64,000 bases of DNA from Longitalea luteola. GTDB lineage: Bacteria; Bacteroidota; Bacteroidia; Chitinophagales; Chitinophagaceae. Below the pieces are notes generated by a model. The model ran no database searches, was not told the DNA's origin, and saw only the letters and a program-made list of their open reading frames with translations. The stretch spans positions 92,353 through 156,352 of the forward strand of contig NZ_JAFIQX010000015.1 of assembly GCF_017356035.1 (NCBI RefSeq), written 5' to 3'. The position numbers and the translations under genes are program-made. Each line of letters begins with the position of its first letter. Position 1 is the first letter of the stretch. This document shows positions 44,297 to 53,056 of the stretch, in pieces.

Positions 44297-45346
44297 ATGG
44301 AAAATAAAAAGAAACCCAAACGTGGTTTTATGAACTGGCTTACCGTGGGAATAGCCCTGGTGGTCATCGTTATCGCGCTCATTTATTTTATAAAATATAT
44401 CATCTATACAAAGTATTATGAAGATACGAATGATGCACAGGTAGAGTCTTTTATCAATCCGGTTTCTGCCAGGGCCGGCGGTTTTATAAAGAAGGTGTTG
44501 TTTGAAGAGCACCAGCAGGTAAAGCAGGGCGATACCCTGGTGATCCTGGACGACCGGGAGTATGTTCAGAAAGTAAAGGAAGCCGAATCCATGCTCGAAG
44601 ACACCAGGGCGCAACAGCAAATACTCGACGCTGCTATCCGATCCGTTAAAACAGCTACGTTGATTAACCGCGACCAGATCAATTCGGCCAAAGCAAGACT
44701 CTGGCAGCAGGAACAGGATGTAAAAAGATTCACTAACCTGCTGAAAGCGGATGCCGTTACATTAGCCGATTTTGAACAGGTGCAAACAAGATATGAAGTT
44801 TCCAAAAGTGATTACAATGCCGCCATTAATAGTTTAAAGACCGGTGACAGCAAAGTGCAGGAATTACAAGCTAAATACAACTCGCTGTTTGCCGCCCGTA
44901 AACGTGCAGCGGCATTGCTCGATCTGGCCAAACTCAACCTGGGCTATACGGTGATCACTTCGCCTTACAATGGTTTTACCGGAAGAAAGACCATTCTGGA
45001 AGGCCAGCAGGTACAGGCAGGACAACCACTGGTATCCGTTGTAAATACCAATGACAAATGGGTTATCGCCAACTTTAAAGAAACACAGGTGAACGGCATG
45101 TATGCAGGACAGCCTGTACAAATTGAAGCAGATGCGATCCCCGGAAAAACATATTCCGGAAAAATTGAAGCCATATCCGCTTCTACCGGCTCAAAATTTT
45201 CGTTGCTGCCTGCTGATAATTCAACCGGCAACTTTGTAAAGATCATTCAACGTGTTCCCGTTAAAATAATTTTCGATAAGGGCGACCTGTCAGCACTCAA
45301 AGCGGGAATGAATGTAAAAGTTACCGTAAAAACAGCTAAAAAGTAG
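44297..45346 (+). CDS. HlyD/EmrA-type periplasmic adaptor (module B)
   Basis: This protein of 349 residues has an N-terminal membrane helix (LTVGIALVVIVIALIYFIKY) and TNDAQVESFINPVSARAGGF, almost the same as the module A adaptor. A long coiled coil (KQEQ... AQQQILDAAIRSVKTATLIN and QQEQDVKRFTNLLKADAVT) precedes ANFKETQVNGMYAGQPVQIE and ends with AGMNVKVTVK. It links the TolC channel to the MFS pump. It lies between them with 11-base and 5-base gaps. Confidence 0.93.
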   Translation: MENKKKPKRGFMNWLTVGIALVVIVIALIYFIKYIIYTKYYEDTNDAQVESFINPVSARAGGFIKKVLFEEHQQVKQGDTLVILDDREYVQKVKEAESMLEDTRAQQQILDAAIRSVKTATLINRDQINSAKARLWQQEQDVKRFTNLLKADAVTLADFEQVQTRYEVSKSDYNAAINSLKTGDSKVQELQAKYNSLFAARKRAAALLDLAKLNLGYTVITSPYNGFTGRKTILEGQQVQAGQPLVSVVNTNDKWVIANFKETQVNGMYAGQPVQIEADAIPGKTYSGKIEAISASTGSKFSLLPADNSTGNFVKIIQRVPVKIIFDKGDLSALKAGMNVKVTVKTAKK

Positions 45347-45351
45347 AAAAC

Positions 45352-46947
45352 ATGCTGCCTACCATTTACTTTAATGACCGCCTCAGCCGGTACCCGGGTC
45401 TTGTGCGGGTTTTGCTGATCGTTATATTGTTTGCGGCGATTTCCCAATTTGCTTCTTTTGGTTTTATTCAGGCGCATGTATTGTCATTCTATGGCGCACA
45501 ACCGGAAGATATTTCTTTTGCCTTACAGATCCCTTATGCAGGGATCATCACCACGTTGCCCGTACAGTTCCGGCTGGTAAGATACTTCAATACCCGCTCT
45601 TATCTGTTAACAGCCTTTCTTGCCGGGATACTGTTAAATATGATCAGCGCATACATACACGACCTCGTTTTGTTCTCGATATTGCGCTTTCTGACTGGTG
45701 TAGTTACCTGTATCATTGCAGGCTGTATGCTCATGGCAATTTTCTCCACCCTTGCTGCATCCAAAAGAATGCTGGTAGGCGTTTCTCTATTTTTTTCGCT
45801 GATCCTTACCTGCGGGCTCATCATTGGTATAGGCGCATCCCGGGTGGTGCTGCAAACAGACTGGACGGCATTATTCTATGCACTGATCGGCCTGCAAGTA
45901 GTGGCTATTCTGCTCTGCCTCTTTATCTTCAATACCAGGACTGCTGTAAGGCCTTACCCTTTATATCAAATAGACTGGACCGGGTGTATCTTATTTATGT
46001 TCGGCGCGGCCGGCATCGCATTTGTAATGATCTATGGACCGAAACGTTACTGGATGGACGATCCTGCCATCCGGTTTACCGCAATAACAGCTATCACGCT
46101 CCTGGCGCTTTTCCTGATCAGGCAAACAGCGCTCAAAAGGCCATTGATCGACCTGCGCGTTTTCAGATCAGGCAAATTTATATTTGCCATTGTGCTCATG
46201 GTGCTGTTCTGGGGCATCAAGGATACCATAAACCTGGTCTATGGTTATTCAGCCGGCGTACTCGGCTGGAGCGCAGCAGACATAGTAAATGCAGGACTGT
46301 ACAATATAGCAGGCGTAATAATAGCAACATTCATTGCCGTAAAACTTATTCAGGCAAACAAACAAAATCTGCCAAAACTGTTATTAGCCGGGTTTGCAGT
46401 TTTGTTCTTTTACCATTTATGGGTATACCTGTACCTTACACCCGACCTGTCGGTCAACGAACTGAGGATCCCTGTGTTCCTGCAGGGATTTGGCTGCGGA
46501 TTACTATTTGTTCCCTTAACTGTCTTCTGTATGGCAGCAGCGCCTCCCAACACCGGATTGACCGGAATAATTATCTGCACGTATGCCCGCTTTATTGCAG
46601 TGCTCAACTCTATAGCCGGCTTCTATATGCTTCAACTGAATTATAACCAACAGTTCAAATTGGGTTTCCTGGCCAGGCTGATCCCGGGCAATGACCTTCT
46701 TTTGCAAAGACTGGAGCTTTACAAAGGCCTGCTTGTATCAAAGGGATACACGGCGGATGCAGCTACCGGTATTTCGAATATGCTGATTGCGAGATCATCC
46801 GGCATTCAAAGCCAGTTATTGACATTCAGGGCTATTTTCCTCCTGGCTGCCTTATTGATGGCTATTATTGTCATCGTACTCCTGATATTTGCGATAATTA
46901 ATCTGTTTAAGGCGGCCGATACGACCAACGCCCCCACCGCTCCATAA
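45352..46947 (+). CDS. MFS transporter, EmrB/DHA2 type (module B)
   Basis: This protein of 531 residues has about 14 hydrophobic segments, starting LVRVLLIVILFAAISQFASF. The segment FLTGVVTCIIAGCMLMAIFS corresponds to the motif-C region of antiporters, and FLQGFGCGLLFVPLTVFCMA resembles QGLGVGMIMVPTIVF of module A. It probably exports hydrophobic or amphipathic compounds across both membranes with the adjacent adaptor and channel. Substrate unknown. Confidence 0.91.
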   Translation: MLPTIYFNDRLSRYPGLVRVLLIVILFAAISQFASFGFIQAHVLSFYGAQPEDISFALQIPYAGIITTLPVQFRLVRYFNTRSYLLTAFLAGILLNMISAYIHDLVLFSILRFLTGVVTCIIAGCMLMAIFSTLAASKRMLVGVSLFFSLILTCGLIIGIGASRVVLQTDWTALFYALIGLQVVAILLCLFIFNTRTAVRPYPLYQIDWTGCILFMFGAAGIAFVMIYGPKRYWMDDPAIRFTAITAITLLALFLIRQTALKRPLIDLRVFRSGKFIFAIVLMVLFWGIKDTINLVYGYSAGVLGWSAADIVNAGLYNIAGVIIATFIAVKLIQANKQNLPKLLLAGFAVLFFYHLWVYLYLTPDLSVNELRIPVFLQGFGCGLLFVPLTVFCMAAAPPNTGLTGIIICTYARFIAVLNSIAGFYMLQLNYNQQFKLGFLARLIPGNDLLLQRLELYKGLLVSKGYTADAATGISNMLIARSSGIQSQLLTFRAIFLLAALLMAIIVIVLLIFAIINLFKAADTTNAPTAP

Positions 46948-46968
46948 TGAATTTAATCATGAAACCAC

Positions 46969-46982
46969 CTGACGAAAATCAG
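46969..46982. promoter_or_regulatory. Candidate Crp/Fnr-type site upstream of ric
   Basis: CTGACGAAAATCAG is a CTGAC-N4-ATCAG dyad with the Fnr-type half-site spacing, centre 62 bases upstream of the ric ATG. With flanks (CCTGACGAAAATCAGT) it matches the ccoI site at 14 of 16 positions. A TTATTTTG box (47004-47011, one mismatch to TAnnTTTG) lies 28.5 bases downstream of its centre, close to class II geometry. Confidence 0.6.
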
Positions 46983-47037
46983 TCGATGGCGAATGACCAT
47001 ACTTTATTTTGCGCCTGACTTAAGATTTAATTAAATA

Positions 47038-47784
47038 ATGAACACAGGAAGCAAGATAAGTCCGTTTTCATTTGTTTCGGACATCGTAACCAATGATTAT
47101 CGAACGGCCGAGGTATTCCGGAAATATGGTATTGAATATTGCTGCGGCGGCAAATGGCCGCTGAAAATGGTCTGCGAGTCGAAGAACCTCGATCTTGCAG
47201 CGGTGGTAAAAGAACTGGAGCAATCAACGCAAACGATCTCCATCCCGTATACCATACCGTTTGAAACATGGGACATTGATTTTCTCATTGATTACATTAT
47301 CAATATTCACCATGTCTATTTGAAAAAAGCCCTGCCTGATACAAAAGAGCAGTTAGCAAAATTTGCGAATGGCCACCGCAGAAAATATCCTGAACTTACC
47401 GCATTGGAGGTGGTATTTAATGATCTTTTAACTGACATGCTGCCTCATATGGTACATGAAGAAGAGATCATTTTTCCTTATATCCGGCAAATTGCCCATG
47501 CGTATGACCATAAAGAATCGTATGCAGGCCTGCTGGTTCGCACCCTGCGTAAGCCGGTTGAAACGGTAATGCACCACGAGCACGAATCGATCCATAAAAT
47601 ACTCAGGGCAATGAGACAGCTGACCGGTCAATACACCCCGCCACCTGACGCCTGCACCAATCACAGGGTAATGTATTTCAAATTACTCGAAATAGAGAAC
47701 GATCTCCGGCAGCATATACACCTGGAGAATAACATTCTTTTTCCCCGGGCCATTGATATGGAAAAGAAGCTCCTTCAGTACTAG
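47038..47784 (+). CDS. ric: Iron-sulfur cluster repair di-iron protein (Ric/YtfE/ScdA)
   Basis: This protein of 248 residues has the N-terminal ScdA domain with IEYCCGGKWPL (the Cys-Cys pair) and a hemerythrin-like domain whose His/Glu ligands are visible in INIHHVYLKKALPDT, DMLPHMVHEEEIIFPYIR, VMHHEHESIHKILR and LRQHIHLENNILFPRAI. The family repairs iron-sulfur clusters after nitric oxide or oxidative damage. A Crp/Fnr-type dyad precedes it, and the PAS kinase and receiver-Crp genes follow, so it fits the same regulon. Confidence 0.94.
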   Translation: MNTGSKISPFSFVSDIVTNDYRTAEVFRKYGIEYCCGGKWPLKMVCESKNLDLAAVVKELEQSTQTISIPYTIPFETWDIDFLIDYIINIHHVYLKKALPDTKEQLAKFANGHRRKYPELTALEVVFNDLLTDMLPHMVHEEEIIFPYIRQIAHAYDHKESYAGLLVRTLRKPVETVMHHEHESIHKILRAMRQLTGQYTPPPDACTNHRVMYFKLLEIENDLRQHIHLENNILFPRAIDMEKKLLQY

Positions 47785-47859
47785 TACCGCTGCCGGGTCA
47801 TCATTTTTTTGTATGTTCGCTCTATTGAGTAACTTAAAGCGTTATAGACGCCAATTACC

Positions 47860-49101
47860 ATGAATATCGATGCCACGCATCTTACTTCCTTATTTGAGCA
47901 TGCTACAGAAGGTATAATTCTTACCAATGGAGAAGGGAAGATCATACTTATTAATCCCGCTGCGCAAAGGACATTTGGCTATACGGAGAACGAGATCATC
48001 GGCAGCCTCATAGAAGTATTGATCCCCGAACGGTTCAGCAAACACCACAAGGAATTGAGGGCCGGTTTTTACGAGCAGCCCCAGCACCGGGTAATGGGCC
48101 ATGGCCGCGACCTGTACGGAAGGCGAAAAGATGGCATGGAAATTCCCGTGGAAGTAAGCCTCAGTTTTTACAAACGGGACGAAGAACTGTTTGTGATCGC
48201 ATTTATCGTTGATATCACCCACCGCAAAAAGATCGAGGAGAGTATCCAGACGCAACAAAAGCAGCTGGAGCAGATGACAACCGATATGCGGAAGCTGAAT
48301 GCCGAGCTGGAGAGCAAGGTAGAGGAAAGGACCATGATCCTGAAAGAAGCATTGCAGGAACTGGAAAAATCACAGCGCAGTTTGAGTGAAGCCCTTGATA
48401 AAGAAAAAGAGCTGAATGAAATAAAGTCGCGCTTTGTTTCCATGGCGTCCCATGAATTCCGGACACCCCTGAGTACGGTGCTGTCATCAGCAGCCCTGGC
48501 ATCGAAATACACGCAACCGGAAGACCAGGATAAAAGAGAACGGCATCTCAAGCGAATAAAAGATGCGGTGAAACACCTCAACGATCTGTTGGAAGACTTT
48601 CTTTCGCTGGGAAAACTGGAAGAAGGCAAGGTACAGGTGACAACTGAACAAATAGACCTGAAAGAGTTCCTCGAAGAAGTGACGGAGGAAATGAAAACGA
48701 TCATAAAGAAAGACCAGCAAATTCATGTTACCTGCCAGAGCGAAGGATTGTTTGTGACAGATAAAAAATTATTAAAGAACATCCTGATCAACCTGCTCAG
48801 CAACGCTATTAAATTTTCGGGGGAAGGATCATCTGTTTGGGTAAACGCCGATCTTAAAAACAGCAAACTCAGCTTACTGGTAAAAGATGAAGGCATTGGC
48901 ATTTCAGAAGACGACCAGCAACATATGTTTGTGAGCTTTTTCAGAGGAAGGAACGCTACCAATATCCAGGGTACCGGCCTGGGATTACATATCGTACATC
49001 GTTATGTAGGTTTGCTGCAGGGGAAGATCAGCCTCGAAAGTAAACTGGATAAAGGAACCACCATTACCATTGAACTACCTGCACTGGAGCAGCATCAATA
49101 A
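47860..49101 (+). CDS. PAS sensor histidine kinase, FixL-like (probable haem PAS)
   Basis: This soluble protein of 413 residues has one PAS domain (about 7-120), a coiled-coil linker (about 125-190) and a histidine kinase (H box ASHEFRTPLSTVL, N box NLLSNAIKFSGE, G box GTGLGLHIVHRYVG). In the PAS domain His63 (SKHHKEL) and Arg83 (GHGRDLYGRRKDG) lie 20 residues apart, exactly as the haem-ligating His200 and distal Arg220 of B. japonicum FixL, and the surrounding GRRKDG and EVSLS strands match. No membrane segment is present. Phosphotransfer to the adjacent receiver-Crp fusion is likely. The stop is only 16 bases before that gene. Confidence 0.92.
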   Translation: MNIDATHLTSLFEHATEGIILTNGEGKIILINPAAQRTFGYTENEIIGSLIEVLIPERFSKHHKELRAGFYEQPQHRVMGHGRDLYGRRKDGMEIPVEVSLSFYKRDEELFVIAFIVDITHRKKIEESIQTQQKQLEQMTTDMRKLNAELESKVEERTMILKEALQELEKSQRSLSEALDKEKELNEIKSRFVSMASHEFRTPLSTVLSSAALASKYTQPEDQDKRERHLKRIKDAVKHLNDLLEDFLSLGKLEEGKVQVTTEQIDLKEFLEEVTEEMKTIIKKDQQIHVTCQSEGLFVTDKKLLKNILINLLSNAIKFSGEGSSVWVNADLKNSKLSLLVKDEGIGISEDDQQHMFVSFFRGRNATNIQGTGLGLHIVHRYVGLLQGKISLESKLDKGTTITIELPALEQHQ

Positions 49102-49117
49102 AACAGCTAACAGCAGT

Positions 49118-50176
49118 ATGAAAACGATATTAGTCATTGACGATAACACGGAGATCAGGGAAAATACAGCTGAAATATTAAGCCTGGCCGGATATACCAC
49201 CTTTACGGCGGAAAACGGTAAAAAGGGCGTAGAAGCAGCGGTGAAACAAAAACCCGACCTCATTGTGTGTGACATAATGATGCCCGAGCTGGATGGCTAT
49301 GGTGTATTACACCTGTTGAAAAAGAATCCAGACACGGAACATATTCCTTTCATCTTTCTCACGGCAAAAGCCGAACGCCGGGATTTCAGGAAAGGAATGG
49401 AAATGGGCGCTGATGATTATATCAGTAAACCATTTGACGATATTGAGCTGCTGAATGCTATCGAAATAAGGTTGAAGAAGGTCGATATTATAAAAATGCA
49501 GTACCCTTCAGGAGAGAAAGGCGCCAATGATCTGATGAAAGACCTGAAAGGCAGTGGATTTTTGCCGCTTGACCCTGACCAATATGAAAGCGAGCAATTA
49601 AACAAAAAAATGATCCTGTACAATGAGGGAAAACGGCCCAAATACCTGTACCATGTTAAACAAGGTAAAATAAAAACGTTCAAGGTGAACGAAGACGGCA
49701 AGGAGTATATTACTAATTTATACAGCGCCGGCGATTATATAGGCCATGTAACTTTACTGGAAGACATTAATTACGATGATACAGCCGAAGTACTGGAAGA
49801 GGCACAAGTCATTTCCATTCCCAAAGATCATTTTTTACAGGCGGTATACAGCGACATGAATATCGCCACCAAGTTTATAAAACTGATCTCCCGCGATGTA
49901 AAGGAAAAAGAAGAGAGGTTACTGAACCTGGCTTATGATTCCCTGCGCAAACGCGTGGCCAGGGCCCTAATAGATATTTACCAGAAGTTCAACATACAGG
50001 ATCAGGAGCAGCAACACCTTGATATTTCACGCGAGGATATCGCGCAGTATGTAGGTACGGCTACGGAGTCGCTCATTCGCACCCTGAGCGATTTTAAATC
50101 GGAAAAATTAATAGAGATCAAGGATAGCAAAATAAGAATAACCCAGCCCGACAAACTTAAGAACTTATTGTATTGA
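49118..50176 (+). CDS. Receiver-Crp/Fnr fusion response regulator
   Basis: Starting at 49118 (MKTILVIDDNTEIRENT; the earlier start at 49070 overlaps the kinase gene) the protein has 352 residues. The receiver has Asp in LIVCDIMMPEL, Thr in FIFLTAKAER, Lys in YISKPFDDIEL. A cyclic-nucleotide-like fold follows (YLYHVKQGKIKTFKVNE, GDYIGHVTLLEDINY), then a long helix and a Crp helix-turn-helix (LDISREDIAQYVGTATESLI, RTLSDF). Glu and Arg in TESLIR hold the places of the TGA-contacting Glu/Arg of Crp and Fnr. There are no Fnr-type Cys, so oxygen control would come through the kinase. Four matching dyads stand before ric, ccoI, ccoS and hemN. Confidence 0.92.
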   Translation: MKTILVIDDNTEIRENTAEILSLAGYTTFTAENGKKGVEAAVKQKPDLIVCDIMMPELDGYGVLHLLKKNPDTEHIPFIFLTAKAERRDFRKGMEMGADDYISKPFDDIELLNAIEIRLKKVDIIKMQYPSGEKGANDLMKDLKGSGFLPLDPDQYESEQLNKKMILYNEGKRPKYLYHVKQGKIKTFKVNEDGKEYITNLYSAGDYIGHVTLLEDINYDDTAEVLEEAQVISIPKDHFLQAVYSDMNIATKFIKLISRDVKEKEERLLNLAYDSLRKRVARALIDIYQKFNIQDQEQQHLDISREDIAQYVGTATESLIRTLSDFKSEKLIEIKDSKIRITQPDKLKNLLY

Positions 50177-50195
50177 TGCTCGCCCCGGCGCATAC

Positions 50196-50209
50196 CTGAC
50201 GGAAGTCAG
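50196..50209. promoter_or_regulatory. Candidate Crp/Fnr-type site upstream of ccoI
   Basis: CTGACGGAAGTCAG is a perfect CTGAC-N4-GTCAG dyad, 71 bases before the ccoI start. A TATTTTAG box (50254-50261, one mismatch to TAnnTTTG) lies 51.5 bases downstream of its centre, exactly the spacing found at the ccoS site. Confidence 0.68.
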
Positions 50210-50280
50210 TTATCTTATTGAGGCGTATCAGCTGTACAGCAAACCATGGCTGCTATTTTAGCACTTCGAAAATACCAGTC

Positions 50281-52680
50281 ATGCATTCCACCCACCCCAA
50301 TATCGGTGAACAACTCACCTGTTTCCATTGTGGCGAAACCTGTATCACCGCCATTACCGTAACTGATAAACATTTTTGCTGTGAAGGCTGTAAAATGGTA
50401 TATCAATTATTGAACAAAAGTGGGTTGTGTGATTATTATACCCTGAATGAGAATCCCGGTTTAAACCAGCGGATACCGGTGCGCAAAGACAAATTCGCCT
50501 TCCTGGAAGATGCGGCCATTCAGCGGCAACTGATCTCTTTCAACAATGATGAACAAACGCATATCACCTTTTACCTGCCCCAGATCCATTGCAGTTCCTG
50601 CCTCTACCTCCTGGAAAACCTGCACCGTTTGCAGCCGGCCATCATCAGTGCCACGGTGAATTTCACCCGTAAAGAGGTCAGCCTTGTTTTCGATCACAAG
50701 GCCATTTCACTGCAAAGAATTGCAGAACTGTTAACCAGCATTGGCTACGAACCTTATATCAGCTTACAGGACCTGCAAAACCATAAACCAGGCGTTAAAA
50801 AGGCCCTTATCTGTCAATTGGGGATAGCCGGATTTTGCTTCGCCAATATTATGTTATTGAGTTTTCCCGAATACCTGGGCCTGGAGGCAGCCGACCTGCA
50901 ATTGCTGGGCATCTTCCGTTGGCTGAATGTATTACTGGCCCTTCCCGTTTTCTTTTACAGCGCTTATCCCTTCTATGAAAGCGGCTGGAAAGGACTGCGG
51001 CATAAATTCCTGAATATCGATGCGCCGATAGCACTTGCCATCATCGTTACCTTTTCGCGCAGCCTGTATGAAGTGATCAGCGGCACGGGCCCCGGCTATT
51101 TTGATTCCATGACAGGCATTGTTTTTTTTATGCTTACGGGCCGCGTATTACAGGATAAGACCTACCAGCAATTGTCATTCGACCGGGACTTCACCTCCTA
51201 TTTCCCGGTGGCGGCCACCCTGGTGAAAGATGGAAAGGAAACACCCATTTCCCTGGCCGACATTAAAGCCGGCGACACCTTGTTGATCCACAGCCAAGAA
51301 CTGATACCGGCCGACGGCATTTGCACCCGCGGTAAAGCGTGTATAGATTACAGTTTCGTGACGGGCGAATCGTTGCCCGTTAATAAAGACATGGGCGAAA
51401 TGGTGTATGCCGGTGGTAAACAAACCGGCGGCGCCATTGAAATACTCGTCATAAAAGAAGTGGCGCAAAGCTACCTCACCCGCTTATGGTCAGCCGATGC
51501 CTTTAAAAAGAAGAAAGCACCCCAAAATGGTTCCTTCGTTCACCTGCTGAGCCGGTACTTCACCTTACTATTATTTATCATCGCCGCTATAGCAGCCGCC
51601 TATTGGCTGTTTACAGACAGCACCAGAGTATGGAACGTAATAACGGCAGTATTGATCGTGGCTTGTCCGTGTGCGCTGTTGCTCTCGAATACTTTCACAA
51701 ATGGAAATATCCTGCGGTTATTGGGCCGCAATAAACTGTATTTACGCAATGCCCAAACCATTGAAGCTATCGCCGGCATTACGCATATCGTATTTGATAA
51801 AACGGGCACACTGACCGCCTCGAACCAGCATGATATTGTTTATGAAGGTTTGACATTAAGCGGGCACCAGCAAAACGCCGTGGCCAGCCTGGCGGCGCAA
51901 TCGAACCATCCATTGAGTAAAGCGCTGGCAACCTGGCTGGCAAATACAAAACGCCTGCCCGTTTCAGCATTCCGCGAAATTGCGGGCCAGGGCATTGAAG
52001 GTTCGGTGGGTGAAGTCCGGATCTCGCTGGGTTCCAAACAATTTATTATGGGTATAACCGGAGAAGAAAACAAGACCACCGAGGTCTTTGTAGCCATCGA
52101 TGACAAAGTGTACGGCCATTTTTCCATCCACAATCACTACCGGGAATCAGTAACCCCATTGATGCGATCCTTACTGGCAAAATACAAACTGTCTGTTCTT
52201 TCGGGTGATAACGCCCATGAACAGGATACGCTCCAACGTTTAATGGGTAAACAGGCAACGCTGTTGTTCCATCAGCAACCTGCTGACAAATTACAATACA
52301 TAAAGGATCTTCAGGAGAAAGGAGAACAGGTAATGATGATCGGCGACGGATTGAATGATGCCGGCGCCCTGAAACAAAGCCATGTGGGCATTGCCATCAC
52401 CGACAACTGCAACAATTTTACGCCGGCCAGTGATGCTATCATGGATGCCCGTCAACTGGTGCATTTACATACATTCATCCGGCTGTGCAAGATCAATAAA
52501 CAAATAGTGATCGCCAGTTTTATATTATCTATCGCCTATAATATCGTAGGGCTCAGCTTTGCCGTGCAGGGCCTGCTATCACCGCTTGTAGCGGCCATCC
52601 TGATGCCGGCCAGTTCACTTAGTATTTTACTGGTAACGTTTGGCGCCAGTAATGTGGCAGCCCGCCTGTTTCGCTTATAA
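50281..52680 (+). CDS. ccoI: CcoI-type copper P1B ATPase
   Basis: ATG at 50281 gives 799 residues; an earlier TTG adds 21. The N-terminus has TCFHCGETC and FCCEGCKMVYQLL (metal-binding, as in CcoI/FixI), then an HMA domain with QIHCSSCLYLLENL. Membrane helices carry the CPC motif (VACPCALLLS). The ATPase has the phosphorylation site VFDKTGTLT, the nucleotide site SNHPLSKALA and the hinge MIGDGLNDAGALK. It delivers copper for the binuclear centre of cbb3 oxidase, encoded next. It begins 104 bases after the receiver-Crp gene, with the dyad between. Confidence 0.95.
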   Translation: MHSTHPNIGEQLTCFHCGETCITAITVTDKHFCCEGCKMVYQLLNKSGLCDYYTLNENPGLNQRIPVRKDKFAFLEDAAIQRQLISFNNDEQTHITFYLPQIHCSSCLYLLENLHRLQPAIISATVNFTRKEVSLVFDHKAISLQRIAELLTSIGYEPYISLQDLQNHKPGVKKALICQLGIAGFCFANIMLLSFPEYLGLEAADLQLLGIFRWLNVLLALPVFFYSAYPFYESGWKGLRHKFLNIDAPIALAIIVTFSRSLYEVISGTGPGYFDSMTGIVFFMLTGRVLQDKTYQQLSFDRDFTSYFPVAATLVKDGKETPISLADIKAGDTLLIHSQELIPADGICTRGKACIDYSFVTGESLPVNKDMGEMVYAGGKQTGGAIEILVIKEVAQSYLTRLWSADAFKKKKAPQNGSFVHLLSRYFTLLLFIIAAIAAAYWLFTDSTRVWNVITAVLIVACPCALLLSNTFTNGNILRLLGRNKLYLRNAQTIEAIAGITHIVFDKTGTLTASNQHDIVYEGLTLSGHQQNAVASLAAQSNHPLSKALATWLANTKRLPVSAFREIAGQGIEGSVGEVRISLGSKQFIMGITGEENKTTEVFVAIDDKVYGHFSIHNHYRESVTPLMRSLLAKYKLSVLSGDNAHEQDTLQRLMGKQATLLFHQQPADKLQYIKDLQEKGEQVMMIGDGLNDAGALKQSHVGIAITDNCNNFTPASDAIMDARQLVHLHTFIRLCKINKQIVIASFILSIAYNIVGLSFAVQGLLSPLVAAILMPASSLSILLVTFGASNVAARLFRL

Positions 52681-52684
52681 GATC

Positions 52685-52759
52685 AGGTGCGCCACACTTC
52701 CCTTATCGTTAGGTGTGCCACACTTCTCTGATCGACGCCAGGGTAAGAGTGGCTCACCT
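52685..52759. repeat. Three copies of AGGTGnGCCACnCT, the third inverted
   Basis: AGGTGCGCCACACTTC (52685-52700) and AGGTGTGCCACACTTC (52711-52726) are 26 bases apart; AGAGTGGCTCACCT (52746-52759) is the same motif on the other strand (reads AGGTGAGCCACTCT). They fill the gap after ccoI and may form alternative hairpins. Confidence 0.7.
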
Positions 52760-52765
52760 CCCCGC

Positions 52766-52779
52766 ATGATTAAAATCAG
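52766..52779. promoter_or_regulatory. Candidate Crp/Fnr-type site upstream of ccoS
   Basis: ATGATTAAAATCAG (ATGAT-N4-ATCAG) is close to the Fnr consensus TTGAT-N4-ATCAA. It stands 51.5 bases before a TACTTTTG box and lies upstream of ccoS and the whole oxidase operon. Confidence 0.62.
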
Positions 52780-52823
52780 TCCCTCCTTTGAGTCATATCA
52801 TTAAACAGCGGGCGATGCACAAA

Positions 52824-52831
52824 TACTTTTG
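52824..52831 (+). promoter_or_regulatory. Candidate -7 box TACTTTTG for the cco operon
   Basis: An exact TAnnTTTG match lies 24 bases upstream of the ccoS ATG. No TTTG stands at the usual -33 distance, which would suit an activator-dependent promoter; the dyad at 52766-52779 is in a place to do this. Confidence 0.45.
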
Positions 52832-52855
52832 CCCTGTTAAAAATCAACCGTCTTT

Positions 52856-53020
52856 ATGAGTGCTATTGTCCTTCTTTTGATCGCGAGTATATCAGTAGCC
52901 GCTATTTTCCTGGGCGCTTTTATCTGGAGTGTGCGCAATGGCCAGTTTGATGATGATTTTTCTCCGCCACAGCGCATCCTGTTCGATAACCCACCGCCAA
53001 AGACAACGACCGATAAATAA
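52856..53020 (+). CDS. ccoS: CcoS, cbb3 oxidase maturation protein
   Basis: This protein of 54 residues is too short for most gene finders but clear: it starts MSAIVLLLIASISVAAIFL with a single membrane helix, followed by GAFIWSVRNGQFDDDFSPPQ, the CcoS/FixS signature (W-x-V-x-x-G-Q-F-D-D). CcoS is needed for copper and haem incorporation in cbb3 oxidase. It lies 36 bases before the ccoNO gene and after ccoI, matching the usual order. Confidence 0.92.
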   Translation: MSAIVLLLIASISVAAIFLGAFIWSVRNGQFDDDFSPPQRILFDNPPPKTTTDK

Positions 53021-53056
53021 CTACCCTGTTTAACCTTTTCAAATCAGAATTCCAAT

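Noticed and set aside
49070..49117. Earlier start codon for the receiver-Crp gene (MNYLHWSS...)
   Set aside because: It overlaps the end of the kinase gene and adds 16 residues before the receiver; the family starts at MKTILVIDD.
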